Source of the DNA: Melioribacteraceae bacterium
GTDB lineage: Bacteria > Bacteroidota > Ignavibacteria > Ignavibacteriales > Melioribacteraceae
Direction of reading: 5' to 3'
NCBI GenBank assembly: GCA_026983955.1
Contig: JALSTB010000163.1
Span: 1 to 33,010, forward strand
DNA: 33,010 nt
Shown: piece after piece, positions 9,459 through 16,700 of the stretch
Layout of the letters: the number at the start of each line of letters is the position of its first letter
How positions within the stretch are numbered: position 1 is the first letter of the stretch
Position numbers and translations under genes: made by a program
Notes under the pieces: model-generated
The model's database searches: none
What the model was told of the DNA's origin: nothing
Seen by the model: only the letters and a program-made list of their open reading frames with translations

Positions 9459-10724
9459 TTGAACGGTAACACAGTGCTCCATTATCTCTCGAAAACAGTG
9501 TTTTTTTTATTTTTTTTATTAATATTTTATTCTTGCTCAACCGAAACGCCCAAAACCTCACCGCCCGCAGTAAAGAAAAACTATTTTGACGAATATGGAA
9601 TTGATACTTCCAAGTTTTCAGTTTCGGCGGGGGAAGTGAAGAAAAATGAAACTCTTGCCGATATTCTTCTTCAATTCGATATACCGTATGCTAAAATTGA
9701 TGAAATTGCAAAGTTATCCAAACCGGTTTTTGACGTCAGGAAAATCAAATCGGGAAATACGTATCGCGCTTACTTTGCGGAAGATTCCGTAAAAAACTTG
9801 AAATATTTTATTTACGATAAAGACAAAATCAATTACGTTACATACGATTTGGATGATAGTGTCACGGTTTCCGAAGGAAAGAAAAAAGTTACCATAAAGA
9901 TTGATAAAGCCAGCGGAATAATAAATTCATCCTTGTACGAAACGTTGCACGATGAAGGCCTAAGTCCGTTATTGGCGGTTGAACTTGCTGATGTTTTCGC
10001 ATGGCAAATTGATTTTTACATTGTGCAACGGGGGGATAAGTTCAAAGTAATTTATGAAAAGAAATACATCGGTGACAGATTTATCGGTACCGGTGAAATT
10101 TTAGCTGCCGAATTTGAACACATGGGAAATAAATTTTTAGCTTTCCGGTTCGAACAAAATGGTAAAACAGAATATTTTGACGCTGAAGGAAAAAGTTTAC
10201 AAAAGCAATTTTTAAAAGCTCCTTTGAAGTACAGACGGATAAGTTCACGTTTTTCGAGAAGGAGATTTCATCCGATTTTAAGAATCTACCGCCCTCATTT
10301 GGGAATCGATTATGCTGCCGCAATCGGTACGCCGGTTCAAGCCGTTGGCGACGGTATTGTTGTGGAAGCAAGGTATAAAGGACAAGCCGGAAGGTTCGTT
10401 AAAATTAGGCACAACAGTGTTTACACATCAGGATATCTTCACCTATCGAGGTACGGAAAAGGGATTAAGCGGGGAGCAAAAGTAAAACAAGGACAAGTTG
10501 TCGGTTACGTGGGAAGTTCGGGTTTATCAACCGGACCACATCTCGATTTCCGTTTTTGGAAGAACGGCAGGCTTGTAAATTACATGACGCAAAAATTTCC
10601 GTCTTCACAATCCGTTAAAAAAGAAAACATGTCGGCTTTTCTAAAAGTGAGGGATGAATACATCAAAAAACTTAACGAAATCGGTTACAGTCCGCCCAAA
10701 GAAATTACCGTGGGAACACAATAA
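9459..10724 (+). CDS. M23-family peptidoglycan endopeptidase-like lipoprotein (LytM domain)
   Basis: Predicted envelope lipoprotein of about 420 residues with a C-terminal LytM/M23 metallopeptidase domain. The signal peptide ends in IFYSC, giving a lipidated cysteine. An OapA/LysM-like middle region (DILLQFDIPYAKIDEI, KSGNTYRAYFAED) precedes the M23 domain (about residues 265-390). Zinc and catalytic residues are seen as H280 and D284 (HLGID), H328 (YLHLS) and H361 in GPHLDF. The canonical second histidine of the HxH motif is an aspartate here (D363). The start is uncertain: TTG at 9459, four bases after moxR, or GTG at 9474, which would remove five residues; numbering is from the TTG. Likely role is peptidoglycan cutting or, if inactive, amidase activation. 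Confidence 0.88.
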   Translation: MNGNTVLHYLSKTVFFLFFLLIFYSCSTETPKTSPPAVKKNYFDEYGIDTSKFSVSAGEVKKNETLADILLQFDIPYAKIDEIAKLSKPVFDVRKIKSGNTYRAYFAEDSVKNLKYFIYDKDKINYVTYDLDDSVTVSEGKKKVTIKIDKASGIINSSLYETLHDEGLSPLLAVELADVFAWQIDFYIVQRGDKFKVIYEKKYIGDRFIGTGEILAAEFEHMGNKFLAFRFEQNGKTEYFDAEGKSLQKQFLKAPLKYRRISSRFSRRRFHPILRIYRPHLGIDYAAAIGTPVQAVGDGIVVEARYKGQAGRFVKIRHNSVYTSGYLHLSRYGKGIKRGAKVKQGQVVGYVGSSGLSTGPHLDFRFWKNGRLVNYMTQKFPSSQSVKKENMSAFLKVRDEYIKKLNEIGYSPPKEITVGTQ

Positions 10725-11444
10725 TTAATCCGGCACGTGAACCAGAAAATAGTCTTTTGCCGTTTTCCCGATTTCACTTGCTTGTTCAATCGTCATGTGT
10801 AAATCGGTGGAACTTTCGTCTTCGGCACCGGCTTCAATAATTGCCAAATCGGAACCCATTGCCATTTTTACCAGCGTTTCAGTGTAGGCAGTATCGCCGC
10901 CGTAACAAATTGATTTTCCGTTGTATGTAAATTTGAAACCCAAGGAAGGAACGGCAACCGGATTTCCGTCATCGTCAATTTCTTTATGATTAACCTTAAA
11001 CGGTTTAATCTTTACTCTTTTACGTACAAAACTCCGGCTGTTATTTATCGGATGCAAATTGATTTTGTAAGTAAGCTCATGCGAATAAACTTGTAGAAAA
11101 GCATTGTATATGCTTTCAATTTCGATGCAGCCTTCCGGATAAAATATATTCAAAGGAGTTTTTTTCTTCATAACTGAAAGGTAAGTAAGCAAAGACCAAA
11201 CACCACCAACGTGATCGTGGTGACCGTGTGATATGAAAATATCGGAAATGGCTAAAATTTCGGCAGCGGATTTGTCGCGGTTCAAATCACGTAAAATTCC
11301 ATCGCCCGGATCGATTACAAATGCCGACCTTTCCGTAGTGAGAATTATTCCGGTTGCTATGTTGGGGATGGAACAATATATCTTTATGAAAAAATCGTCC
11401 TTTTGCCAAACCAGCGGATATTTCGGTTTATATTTTTTTTTCAT
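10725..11444 (-). CDS. Metallo-beta-lactamase-fold hydrolase (RNase Z/UlaG-like)
   Basis: A 239-residue predicted metal-dependent hydrolase of the metallo-beta-lactamase superfamily. The metal-binding motif is HGHHDH at residues 73-78, preceded by FVIDPGDG. Later conserved pieces are FKFTYNGKSICYGGDTAYTE and a C-terminal LVHVPD, which resembles RNase Z and related phosphodiesterases. The family includes nucleases, phosphodiesterases and lactonases, so the substrate is not assigned. It starts with ATG at 11444, 15 bases after the Fur-family gene on the same strand, so the two probably form an operon. Its stop codon abuts the stop of the M23 gene with no space between these convergent genes. 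Confidence 0.85.
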   Translation of the reverse strand: MKKKYKPKYPLVWQKDDFFIKIYCSIPNIATGIILTTERSAFVIDPGDGILRDLNRDKSAAEILAISDIFISHGHHDHVGGVWSLLTYLSVMKKKTPLNIFYPEGCIEIESIYNAFLQVYSHELTYKINLHPINNSRSFVRKRVKIKPFKVNHKEIDDDGNPVAVPSLGFKFTYNGKSICYGGDTAYTETLVKMAMGSDLAIIEAGAEDESSTDLHMTIEQASEIGKTAKDYFLVHVPD

Positions 11445-11459
11445 TTAATTTTTCTTTCG

Positions 11460-11930
11460 TTATTTATTTTTAGCTTTGTTGTGCTTGTAATGTTTGCAAT
11501 TATCGGGATCTTTACATTTACCGAAAACATTGAAAGAATATCCGGCTTCTTCGTATCCGAGTGTTTCACAAATTTCTTCAACTATTTCTTGTATTTTCGG
11601 ACTGGTAAACTCTTTGATTTCTCCGCAATTAATGCAAATAAGATGATCGTGGTTTTTTCTGTTGAAACTCGACTCGTATCTTGTTTTACCGTCGCCGAAA
11701 TTTCTCTTGGCAAGTAAATTGCATTGTACAAGCAGCTCAAGTGTACTGTAAACGGTTGCGCGGGAAATATTGGATTTTTTATTTTTCATCTCGATGTAAA
11801 GATCGTCCGCACCGAAATGACCTTTATAATCGAGTGCAAAATCCAAAACCTCAAATCGTTCCGAAGTTACCCGGTGTTTATTTTTTTTGAGAAAATCTTT
11901 TAATTTCTCGTGAGCTTTTTCTTTATTCAC
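11460..11930 (-). CDS. Fur/PerR-family metalloregulator
   Basis: A DNA-binding repressor of the Fur superfamily, 156 residues. The winged helix covers about residues 10-85 (RVTSERFEVLDFAL; SRATVYSTLELLVQCNLL). The metal site follows, with HDHLIC (H94, H96, C99) and C102 forming the usual first CxxC. The second cysteine pair is C139 and C145, spaced CX5C instead of CxxC. The start is a GTG at 11930 without a clear Shine-Dalgarno sequence. It is divergent from the dodecin-PrxQ operon, and peroxiredoxin as a neighbour suggests a PerR-like peroxide sensor rather than an iron regulator. Fur, PerR and Zur cannot be told apart with certainty from sequence alone. Confidence 0.9.
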   Translation of the reverse strand: MNKEKAHEKLKDFLKKNKHRVTSERFEVLDFALDYKGHFGADDLYIEMKNKKSNISRATVYSTLELLVQCNLLAKRNFGDGKTRYESSFNRKNHDHLICINCGEIKEFTSPKIQEIVEEICETLGYEEAGYSFNVFGKCKDPDNCKHYKHNKAKNK

Positions 11931-11963
11931 TTTTTCAAGTTATTTTTTTTCTAAAACTAACTA

Positions 11964-11971
11964 CAAAATTA
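11964..11971 (-). promoter_or_regulatory. Possible Bacteroidota-type -7 element of the Fur-family gene
   Basis: On the minus strand the sequence TAATTTTG fits the TAnnTTTG -7 consensus of Bacteroidota housekeeping promoters. It sits 33 bases upstream of the GTG at 11930. No good TTG is seen at the expected -33 distance, so this is tentative. Confidence 0.35.
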
Positions 11972-12033
11972 AGAATTGTCAACTATCGCCCTTAATGTCG
12001 GCAAGGCAACATTTTACTTTCAAAAAGATTTGT

Positions 12034-12041
12034 TAAATTTG
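12034..12041 (+). promoter_or_regulatory. Possible -7 element of the dodecin operon
   Basis: TAAATTTG matches the TAnnTTTG consensus exactly and lies 27 bases upstream of the dodecin ATG. The -33 region is T-rich but lacks a clear TTTG. It would serve the whole dodecin-PrxQ-PTPS-FolE-SDR run. Confidence 0.45.
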
Positions 12042-12068
12042 TAAACAGGATTAAAACAGGAGGAACCA

Positions 12069-12272
12069 ATGAGTAAAAGTTATGAAATTATCAGCAGGGT
12101 AGGTATTTCCACAGTCAGTCTCTCCGATGCAATTCAATCGGTTGTGATGGAAGCCAATAAAGAAAAACGGGTTTCCTGGTTCGAAGTGGTTGAACAAAGA
12201 GGAAGAATCACTTCCGAAGATAAAGTGGAATATCAAGTTACTGTAAAAATAGGCAGAAGGGTTACGGATTAA
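12069..12272 (+). CDS. Dodecin, flavin-storage protein
   Basis: A 67-residue dodecin, the length typical of this dodecameric flavin-binding family. Family features are the opening SYEIISRVGIST, the DAIQSVVMEANKEKR helix, the flavin-stacking tryptophan in SWFEVVEQRG and the final EYQVTVKIGRRV strand. Dodecins bind and buffer free flavins. An AGGAGGA Shine-Dalgarno sequence at 12058-12064 fixes the ATG. It is the first gene of an operon leading into a peroxiredoxin and pterin-biosynthesis genes, with 29 bases to the next start. Dodecin beside pterin genes is notable because flavins and pterins share GTP as precursor. Confidence 0.93.
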   Translation: MSKSYEIISRVGISTVSLSDAIQSVVMEANKEKRVSWFEVVEQRGRITSEDKVEYQVTVKIGRRVTD

Positions 12273-12301
12273 TTTATAAATAAAAGCGAAAGGGCAAAAT
12301 T

Positions 12302-12766
12302 GTGATTGAAGAGAACAAGAAGGCACCACAATTTACATTACCGGACCAAAACGGCAACAAAGTATCATTAAAAGATTTTCTGGGGCAAAAAGTAGTACTT
12401 TATTTTTATCCCAAAGACAACACTCCGGGTTGCACTAAAGAGGCTTGCGATTTCCGGGATTCGATAGAAGACTTTAAGAAAATCAAAGCCGTCGTACTTG
12501 GTGTTAGTCCCGATTCGGTAGAATCGCACAAAAAATTTGCCGGCAAATACGATTTGCCGTTTCCTTTACTTAGTGATCCAGGTAAAAAAGTGCTGGAAAA
12601 ATACGGGGTTTGGAAGGAGAAAAGTATGTACGGCAGAAAATACATGGGTGTTGAAAGGACAACGGTAGTAATTGACGAGAAAGGAAAAATTCTGAAAATT
12701 TTTCCCCGTGTCAAGGTTAAAGGTCATGTTGACCAAGTAAAAAAAGTGTTGCAAGAAAATGGGTGA
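12302..12766 (+). CDS. bcp: Thioredoxin-dependent peroxiredoxin, BCP/PrxQ type
   Basis: Reduces hydrogen peroxide and organic hydroperoxides in the cytoplasm using thioredoxin. The 154-residue protein shows the PrxQ signature FYPKDNTPGCTKEACDF. The peroxidatic cysteine is C44 and the resolving cysteine C49, five residues later in the same helix, as in the atypical two-cysteine PrxQ group. The C-terminal part (GRKYMGVERTTVVIDEKGKI) is also typical. The start is a GTG at 12302 with AAAGGG upstream. It overlaps the next gene by eight bases. A divergent Fur/PerR-like gene nearby suggests peroxide-dependent regulation, which is inference. Confidence 0.95.
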   Translation: MIEENKKAPQFTLPDQNGNKVSLKDFLGQKVVLYFYPKDNTPGCTKEACDFRDSIEDFKKIKAVVLGVSPDSVESHKKFAGKYDLPFPLLSDPGKKVLEKYGVWKEKSMYGRKYMGVERTTVVIDEKGKILKIFPRVKVKGHVDQVKKVLQENG

Positions 12767-13175
12767 GCAAAAGTTATACGTAACAAGGCGTGAAGTTTTC
12801 AGTGCTTCACATCGTCTTTACAATAAAAAATGGACGGACGAACGTAATGTTAAAATATTCGGCAAGTGCAGCAACGTTTACGGTCACGGGCACAATTACG
12901 TACTTGAGGTTACCGTAGTGGGAACGGTCGATCCCGATACAGGTTATGTGATTGATACCAAAGAGTTGAAAAAAATTATAAGGGAAAATGTTGTTGATAA
13001 AATGGATCACAAAAATTTAAATATGGATGTCGATTTTATGAAAGATGTTATTCCCACGGCGGAAAACATTGCAATAAAAATATGGGAACAACTCGAAAAC
13101 AAAATCACAAACGGAAAACTCTACTCGGTTAAAATTTACGAAACCGAAAACAATTACTTTGAATTTAAAGGATAA
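12759..13175 (+). CDS. ptpS: 6-pyruvoyltetrahydropterin synthase (eukaryotic-type PTPS)
   Basis: Converts 7,8-dihydroneopterin triphosphate to 6-pyruvoyltetrahydropterin. The 138-residue sequence carries zinc histidines H18 (FSASH), H43 and H45 (YGHGHNY), catalytic C37, the D83-H84 pair and the pterin-anchoring E128 (YETENN). From memory these sit at a constant offset of -5 from rat PTPS (H23, C42, H48, H50, D88, H89, E133). The cysteine is six residues before HGH (C-x5-HGH), as in animal PTPS; bacterial QueD has C-x3-HGH, which argues against a queuosine enzyme. It overlaps the peroxiredoxin gene by eight bases and folE follows three bases later. Together with the SDR downstream this predicts tetrahydrobiopterin synthesis. 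Confidence 0.88.
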   Translation: MGEQKLYVTRREVFSASHRLYNKKWTDERNVKIFGKCSNVYGHGHNYVLEVTVVGTVDPDTGYVIDTKELKKIIRENVVDKMDHKNLNMDVDFMKDVIPTAENIAIKIWEQLENKITNGKLYSVKIYETENNYFEFKG

Positions 13176-13178
13176 ACA

Positions 13179-13745
13179 ATGGATTTAAAAAAGGTCGAAA
13201 AAAATATAGAATCTATTTTGATTGAAATTGGGGAAGACCCCAAAAGACAAGGACTGCTAAAAACTCCCGAAAGGGTTGCAAAGGCATACGAATTTTTAAT
13301 GCAAGGATATAACCAGGATATTGATGAAGTGCTAAACGGTGCAATTTTCGATGAGAAATACGATGAAATGGTAATCGTAAAGGATATCGATTTTTACAGT
13401 ATGTGCGAACATCACATGATTCCCTTTTACGGCAAAGTGCATGTTGCTTATATTCCGAACGGTAAAATTGTAGGGTTGAGCAAAATTCCTCGAATTGTTG
13501 ATGTGTTCGCCCGCCGTTTGCAGGTTCAAGAAAGAATGACGCAACAGATTGCGGACACATTGCAAAAATACTTAAACCCCCTCGGTGTGGCGGTTGTGGC
13601 TGAAGGATATCACATGTGTATGATGATGCGCGGCGTCGAAAAGCAAAACTCATATTCCATAACCAGCGCCGTTCACGGTGATTTCAGGCAAGATACCAGC
13701 ACGCGGGCGGAGTTTTTGGAATTAATTTCACACAAAAGGATTTAA
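13179..13745 (+). CDS. folE: GTP cyclohydrolase I
   Basis: Converts GTP to 7,8-dihydroneopterin triphosphate, the first step of folate and biopterin synthesis. The 188-residue protein is the usual length. Zinc ligands are visible as C76 and H79 in SMCEHHM and C147 in HMCMMMRG, at a constant offset of 34 from the E. coli residues as I recall them. The [23 protein letters not shown] block and the C-terminal TSAVHGDFR are typical. It lies three bases after the PTPS gene and directly abuts the SDR gene, so the three are almost certainly co-transcribed. Its product is the substrate of the PTPS next door. Confidence 0.97.
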   Translation: MDLKKVEKNIESILIEIGEDPKRQGLLKTPERVAKAYEFLMQGYNQDIDEVLNGAIFDEKYDEMVIVKDIDFYSMCEHHMIPFYGKVHVAYIPNGKIVGLSKIPRIVDVFARRLQVQERMTQQIADTLQKYLNPLGVAVVAEGYHMCMMMRGVEKQNSYSITSAVHGDFRQDTSTRAEFLELISHKRI

Positions 13746-14459
13746 ATGAAAAATAAACCCCGGTCTGTAATTGTAACCGGAGCGTCATCCGGTATAGGAA
13801 AAGAAATTGCAAGGGTGTTTGTGCGGAATAAAATTCATGTTGTTGCCTGCTCCCGAAAATGGACTAAACTGAAGTCCGTGATTTCGCACCGTGATGAAAA
13901 TTACATGTATTACCATCCGTATAAAATTGATGTAGGAAATCTTACCGGAACAAAGAAAGCATTTTCGGAAATTTCCAAAAAATTTACGGTTTACGGTTTG
14001 GTAAATAATGCCGGAATTACCGCTTTCAAAACAGCGGTTGATCATACGGAAAAGGAAATTGAGAATATCCTGAAAGTTAATTTATTCGGTGCCATTCATC
14101 TAACGAAATTTACACTTCCCGGAATGTTGAAAAGAAACGAAGGAATAATTCTTAACATTTTATCCGTTGCCGCAAAAAATGTTTTCACCAATAGCAGTGT
14201 TTATTCGGCATCGAAAGCAGGTTTGCTGGCTTATATGAATGTTGTGCGCGAAGAAGTTAAAGAATCGAATATTAAAATTATTAACATTCTTCCCGGAGCA
14301 ACAGCCACGCCTATTTGGCCGGATAAAGCATTAAACAATTTCGCCGGTAGAATGATGACCGCTGAAGATGTTGCGGAGTTTGTTTTTACCGTCTTTAATA
14401 TGAACTCCACCGTGGTACCGGAGGAAATTGTAATCAGACCGGTTCACGGTGATTTGTGA
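13746..14459 (+). CDS. Short-chain dehydrogenase, probable sepiapterin reductase
   Basis: NADPH-dependent SDR of 237 residues. The cofactor motif is TGASSGIG (11-18), NNAG is at 87-90, and the catalytic residues are S140, Y153 and K157. Several segments resemble what I recall of Chlorobium tepidum sepiapterin reductase: SVAAKNVFTNSSVY, PGATATPIWPDK, MMTAEDVA and a C-terminal EEIVIRPVHGDL. Sepiapterin reductase reduces the side-chain ketones of 6-pyruvoyltetrahydropterin to give tetrahydrobiopterin. The ATG follows the folE stop with no gap and is preceded by AAAAGGA within folE. Position in the operon strongly supports the assignment. A generic SDR of other specificity is the main alternative. 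Confidence 0.8.
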   Translation: MKNKPRSVIVTGASSGIGKEIARVFVRNKIHVVACSRKWTKLKSVISHRDENYMYYHPYKIDVGNLTGTKKAFSEISKKFTVYGLVNNAGITAFKTAVDHTEKEIENILKVNLFGAIHLTKFTLPGMLKRNEGIILNILSVAAKNVFTNSSVYSASKAGLLAYMNVVREEVKESNIKIINILPGATATPIWPDKALNNFAGRMMTAEDVAEFVFTVFNMNSTVVPEEIVIRPVHGDL

Positions 14460-14571
14460 TTTTATTGCATTCGTCGAAAAAAGATTTGATTTATTCTTTA
14501 ATTTTTTTATATTAATTTTATTACGGTAAAATTCGAGTAACAACATTTAAATTTTATACAAAGGAGAACCC

Positions 14572-15522
14572 ATGAAGAAAAATATACTTTCAATATTTTT
14601 AATTCTACTTATTTCAACATTAACTTTGCTTGCACAAGAAGATGTGGCAAACAAAGTGGATTATACATTCACTCTAAATTCCGATTGCCTTGACGAGCCC
14701 GTTGTTATTGCTTCCGGGTCAGTTATGGAAGGTGAAACATTTACTTTGCCTTCTTTCGGATTTCCCGAATACATTCCGAACTGGCAACAATTATACGATG
14801 CTTTGGTCGGAACGACATTCGAACTTGAGTCTGGTGCGATAAACGAGAATGTTCATCTGGATATCCAACTCCAGCAACTGGATTGCGATGGAGCGGGATT
14901 TGTAGATCCTACGGGAGAAGGTAATCCGTTTTTTATATTCCTTGGTATAAAAGTAACCGGTGAGCAGAGCGGTGAGACGGCTTTGGAAGATTTTTATTAT
15001 TTCAACGAAGGAAAACATGCTACAATCTGTTTCCCGATGACGGAAGAATTTCTGGCTTTTCTCGCATCCGTGGGAATTGACCCTAACGATATCAGTTTTG
15101 CTTATTTCCTCGGCGGTGAATATTTAACCGAGGGAATGACTTGGGAGGTTGTGGAAGGAAATCCCGGTAAATTGTGCTTGTATTTAAGCCACTTTTCGCA
15201 AATTGCCGGAGGCAGTGGTAAACTCGTCGGTTTAACCAACGGCGATGCATCTGTTCCGGAACATTATTTCTTGCAACAAAACTATCCCAATCCTTTCAAT
15301 CCTTCTACCGTTATAAAATTCGGATTACCGGAAGCAGGAAATGTTAAATTGGATATTTTCAATTTATTGGGCCAAAATGTTGCCGAGCTTGTAAACAGAA
15401 AACTGTCCGCCGGAATTCATGAAGTTACCTTCGATGCTTCGAATTTACCTTCCGGAATTTATTTGTATAAAATTACAACCGGCAAATTTTCAGAAACCAA
15501 GAAAATGATTTTAATGAAATAA
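14572..15522 (+). CDS. Secreted protein with type IX secretion C-terminal sorting domain
   Basis: A 316-residue exported protein of unknown function. Residues 1-22 are a signal peptide (hydrophobic core, cleavage after LLA before QED). The central part (about 25-225) is acidic and rich in aromatic residues, with several cysteines (CLDEPV, LDCDGAG, ATICF, KLCLY), and has no domain I recognise. The last 80-85 residues, beginning at YFLQQNYPNPFNPST and ending in a lysine-rich KKMILMK, are a type A T9SS sorting domain. The product is therefore predicted to cross the outer membrane by the Por system and be anchored or released. AAAGGAG precedes the ATG, and a strong terminator follows 25 bases after the stop, so it is a single-gene unit. 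Confidence 0.87.
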   Translation: MKKNILSIFLILLISTLTLLAQEDVANKVDYTFTLNSDCLDEPVVIASGSVMEGETFTLPSFGFPEYIPNWQQLYDALVGTTFELESGAINENVHLDIQLQQLDCDGAGFVDPTGEGNPFFIFLGIKVTGEQSGETALEDFYYFNEGKHATICFPMTEEFLAFLASVGIDPNDISFAYFLGGEYLTEGMTWEVVEGNPGKLCLYLSHFSQIAGGSGKLVGLTNGDASVPEHYFLQQNYPNPFNPSTVIKFGLPEAGNVKLDIFNLLGQNVAELVNRKLSAGIHEVTFDASNLPSGIYLYKITTGKFSETKKMILMK

Positions 15523-15547
15523 ACTGAAAATATATAATATTTAAGTT

Positions 15548-15575
15548 AAGGGCTCTTTTGAGCCCTTTTTATTTT
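15548..15575 (+). terminator. Rho-independent terminator after the T9SS-cargo gene
   Basis: AAGGGCTC (15548-15555) and GAGCCCTT (15560-15567) form a perfect 8-bp stem with a TTTT loop, followed by a T-rich tail. Confidence 0.92.
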
Positions 15576-15847
15576 GTAAGACTACAAACATAAGTCAACC
15601 GGTCCTTTTCCAAAATTCAATCACCGCAAAAAATTCTACGGCAATTTACTTTCAAGGTAATTCCCGGGAATACGTTTTCCGGGTTTCAAATAAAACTTGC
15701 ATTTTGAAATTTATTCTGCTTTTTCGCAAATACCGTAGCCTGATTATTTTCTTCGAAGGGCTAAACATTTTGTTTGCTAAACCGATAATGAAAATGGAAA
15801 AGTTTGCCCGTTTCCGGATATGATTTGAAACCATCTTGGAAGTTGGA
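15576..15847. other. Gene-free stretch before the RteC-like gene
   Basis: Together with the terminator this makes about 325 bases without a gene. No tRNA, convincing open frame or standard promoter is seen. There is one imperfect GC-rich hairpin near 15663-15689 (CCCGGGAA against TTTTCCGGG). The minus-strand open frame over 15652-15834 is rich in rare-looking composition and lacks a start context, so it was not called. Confidence 0.5.
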
Positions 15848-16657
15848 ATGAATATTTACGAATTGAATTATCATAAAATAAAATTCACTCTGGATTTATT
15901 GTCCTCACCGGAAGAGAAAATAAGTTATTTATACCAGATAAAAATTGAAATTAACCGTGTTATTCAATGCTTTAACAAAAAGAAATTACTGCCTCTAAGA
16001 AAATATGCACTCGATAATGTTTTTTTGGAAGACGGTTGCCCGGAGCTGAATAAATTTATAAAAGAAATTTTGGCTTACTACGATTCACGCCCGAATGAAC
16101 AAAGATATCCGAATGAAGATATTTTATTAAGGCATGTTAAAAAAGAAATCAAAAAATACGAACGGTTAGGTGAAATAATTGATGCGGAAATAGAATTTTT
16201 TGCCAAAAGGAGGGATCAAAAAATAAATATTTCGGTAAATCAACCGAATATAAAAGTAGAAAATAAACAGGGAAAAGTTTCAAATAAAACGGAAATGAAA
16301 ATCATGGAAGAATTGGAAAACAAGAGGGAAATTAAAGCGGAGCGTCAAACGGCAGCCAAACCGCACACAACAATCCGTGAACTTAAAGAACAACAGAAAA
16401 AAATCGTTTGGCAAGGAACCCAATCGGATTTGATTTATTTCTTCGATCAATTATACGATATGGATTTCATGTCCATAAAAAGTTACGATGAAATCTTCGC
16501 AATTATTTCGAAATTTTTCGTCGATAAAGATGGGGAACCGTTCAGAACCGACAAAGCGGCGGAAATTAAGTTACAACAACGTAAAAACAGTCTGCCGAAA
16601 GGTTATGCCCGTTATATGAAAGTGATTGATAAGTTGAAATCGAAAGGCGGCGGATAA
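15848..16657 (+). CDS. RteC-like protein of unknown function
   Basis: A charged, soluble protein of 269 residues with no signal peptide or membrane helix. The N-terminal two thirds are helical and lysine/glutamate-rich. From about residue 185 the segment IVWQGTQSDLIYFFDQLYDMDF, followed by IFAIISKFFVDKDGEPF and a terminal RKNSLPKGYARYMKVIDKLK, resembles the C-terminal domain of RteC, the regulator of CTnDOT-type conjugative transposon excision. The domain also occurs in many small Bacteroidota proteins. The ATG at 15848 (with GGAAG upstream) is preferred over an in-frame TTG at 15836. No integrase or transfer gene lies nearby. It may be a remnant of a mobile element or a domesticated regulator; the family match is by eye. 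Confidence 0.6.
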   Translation: MNIYELNYHKIKFTLDLLSSPEEKISYLYQIKIEINRVIQCFNKKKLLPLRKYALDNVFLEDGCPELNKFIKEILAYYDSRPNEQRYPNEDILLRHVKKEIKKYERLGEIIDAEIEFFAKRRDQKINISVNQPNIKVENKQGKVSNKTEMKIMEELENKREIKAERQTAAKPHTTIRELKEQQKKIVWQGTQSDLIYFFDQLYDMDFMSIKSYDEIFAIISKFFVDKDGEPFRTDKAAEIKLQQRKNSLPKGYARYMKVIDKLKSKGGG

Positions 16658-16663
16658 AATGTA

Positions 16664-16697
16664 CGGGGTTACCTCCGGCAAAAGCAACCCCGATTTT
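16664..16697. terminator. Bidirectional terminator between convergent genes
   Basis: CGGGGTT (16664-16670) pairs perfectly with AACCCCG (16686-16692), followed by ATTTT on the plus side and a T-rich run on the minus side. It lies between the stops of the RteC-like gene (16657) and the convergent Spy-like gene (16701). Confidence 0.75.
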
Positions 16698-16700
16698 AAA

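Noticed and set aside
11931-12068. Classical Fur or PerR box in the divergent intergenic region
   Set aside because: Only AT-rich half-matches were seen; no convincing inverted repeat fits either consensus.
12759-13175. QueD (queuosine synthesis) as identity of the PTPS gene
   Set aside because: The cysteine-to-HGH spacing is x5, as in animal PTPS, not x3, and no queC, queE or queF gene is beside it; folE and an SDR are.
13213-13653. 146-residue minus-strand open frame within folE
   Set aside because: Antisense to a well-conserved enzyme with no recognisable product.
15663-15689. GC-rich imperfect hairpin CCCGGGAA/TTTTCCGGG
   Set aside because: Contains a bulge and has no T-run; too weak to call a terminator or operator.
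15652-15834. 60-residue minus-strand open frame in the gene-free stretch
   Set aside because: Short, very basic, no Shine-Dalgarno sequence and no neighbour context to support it.
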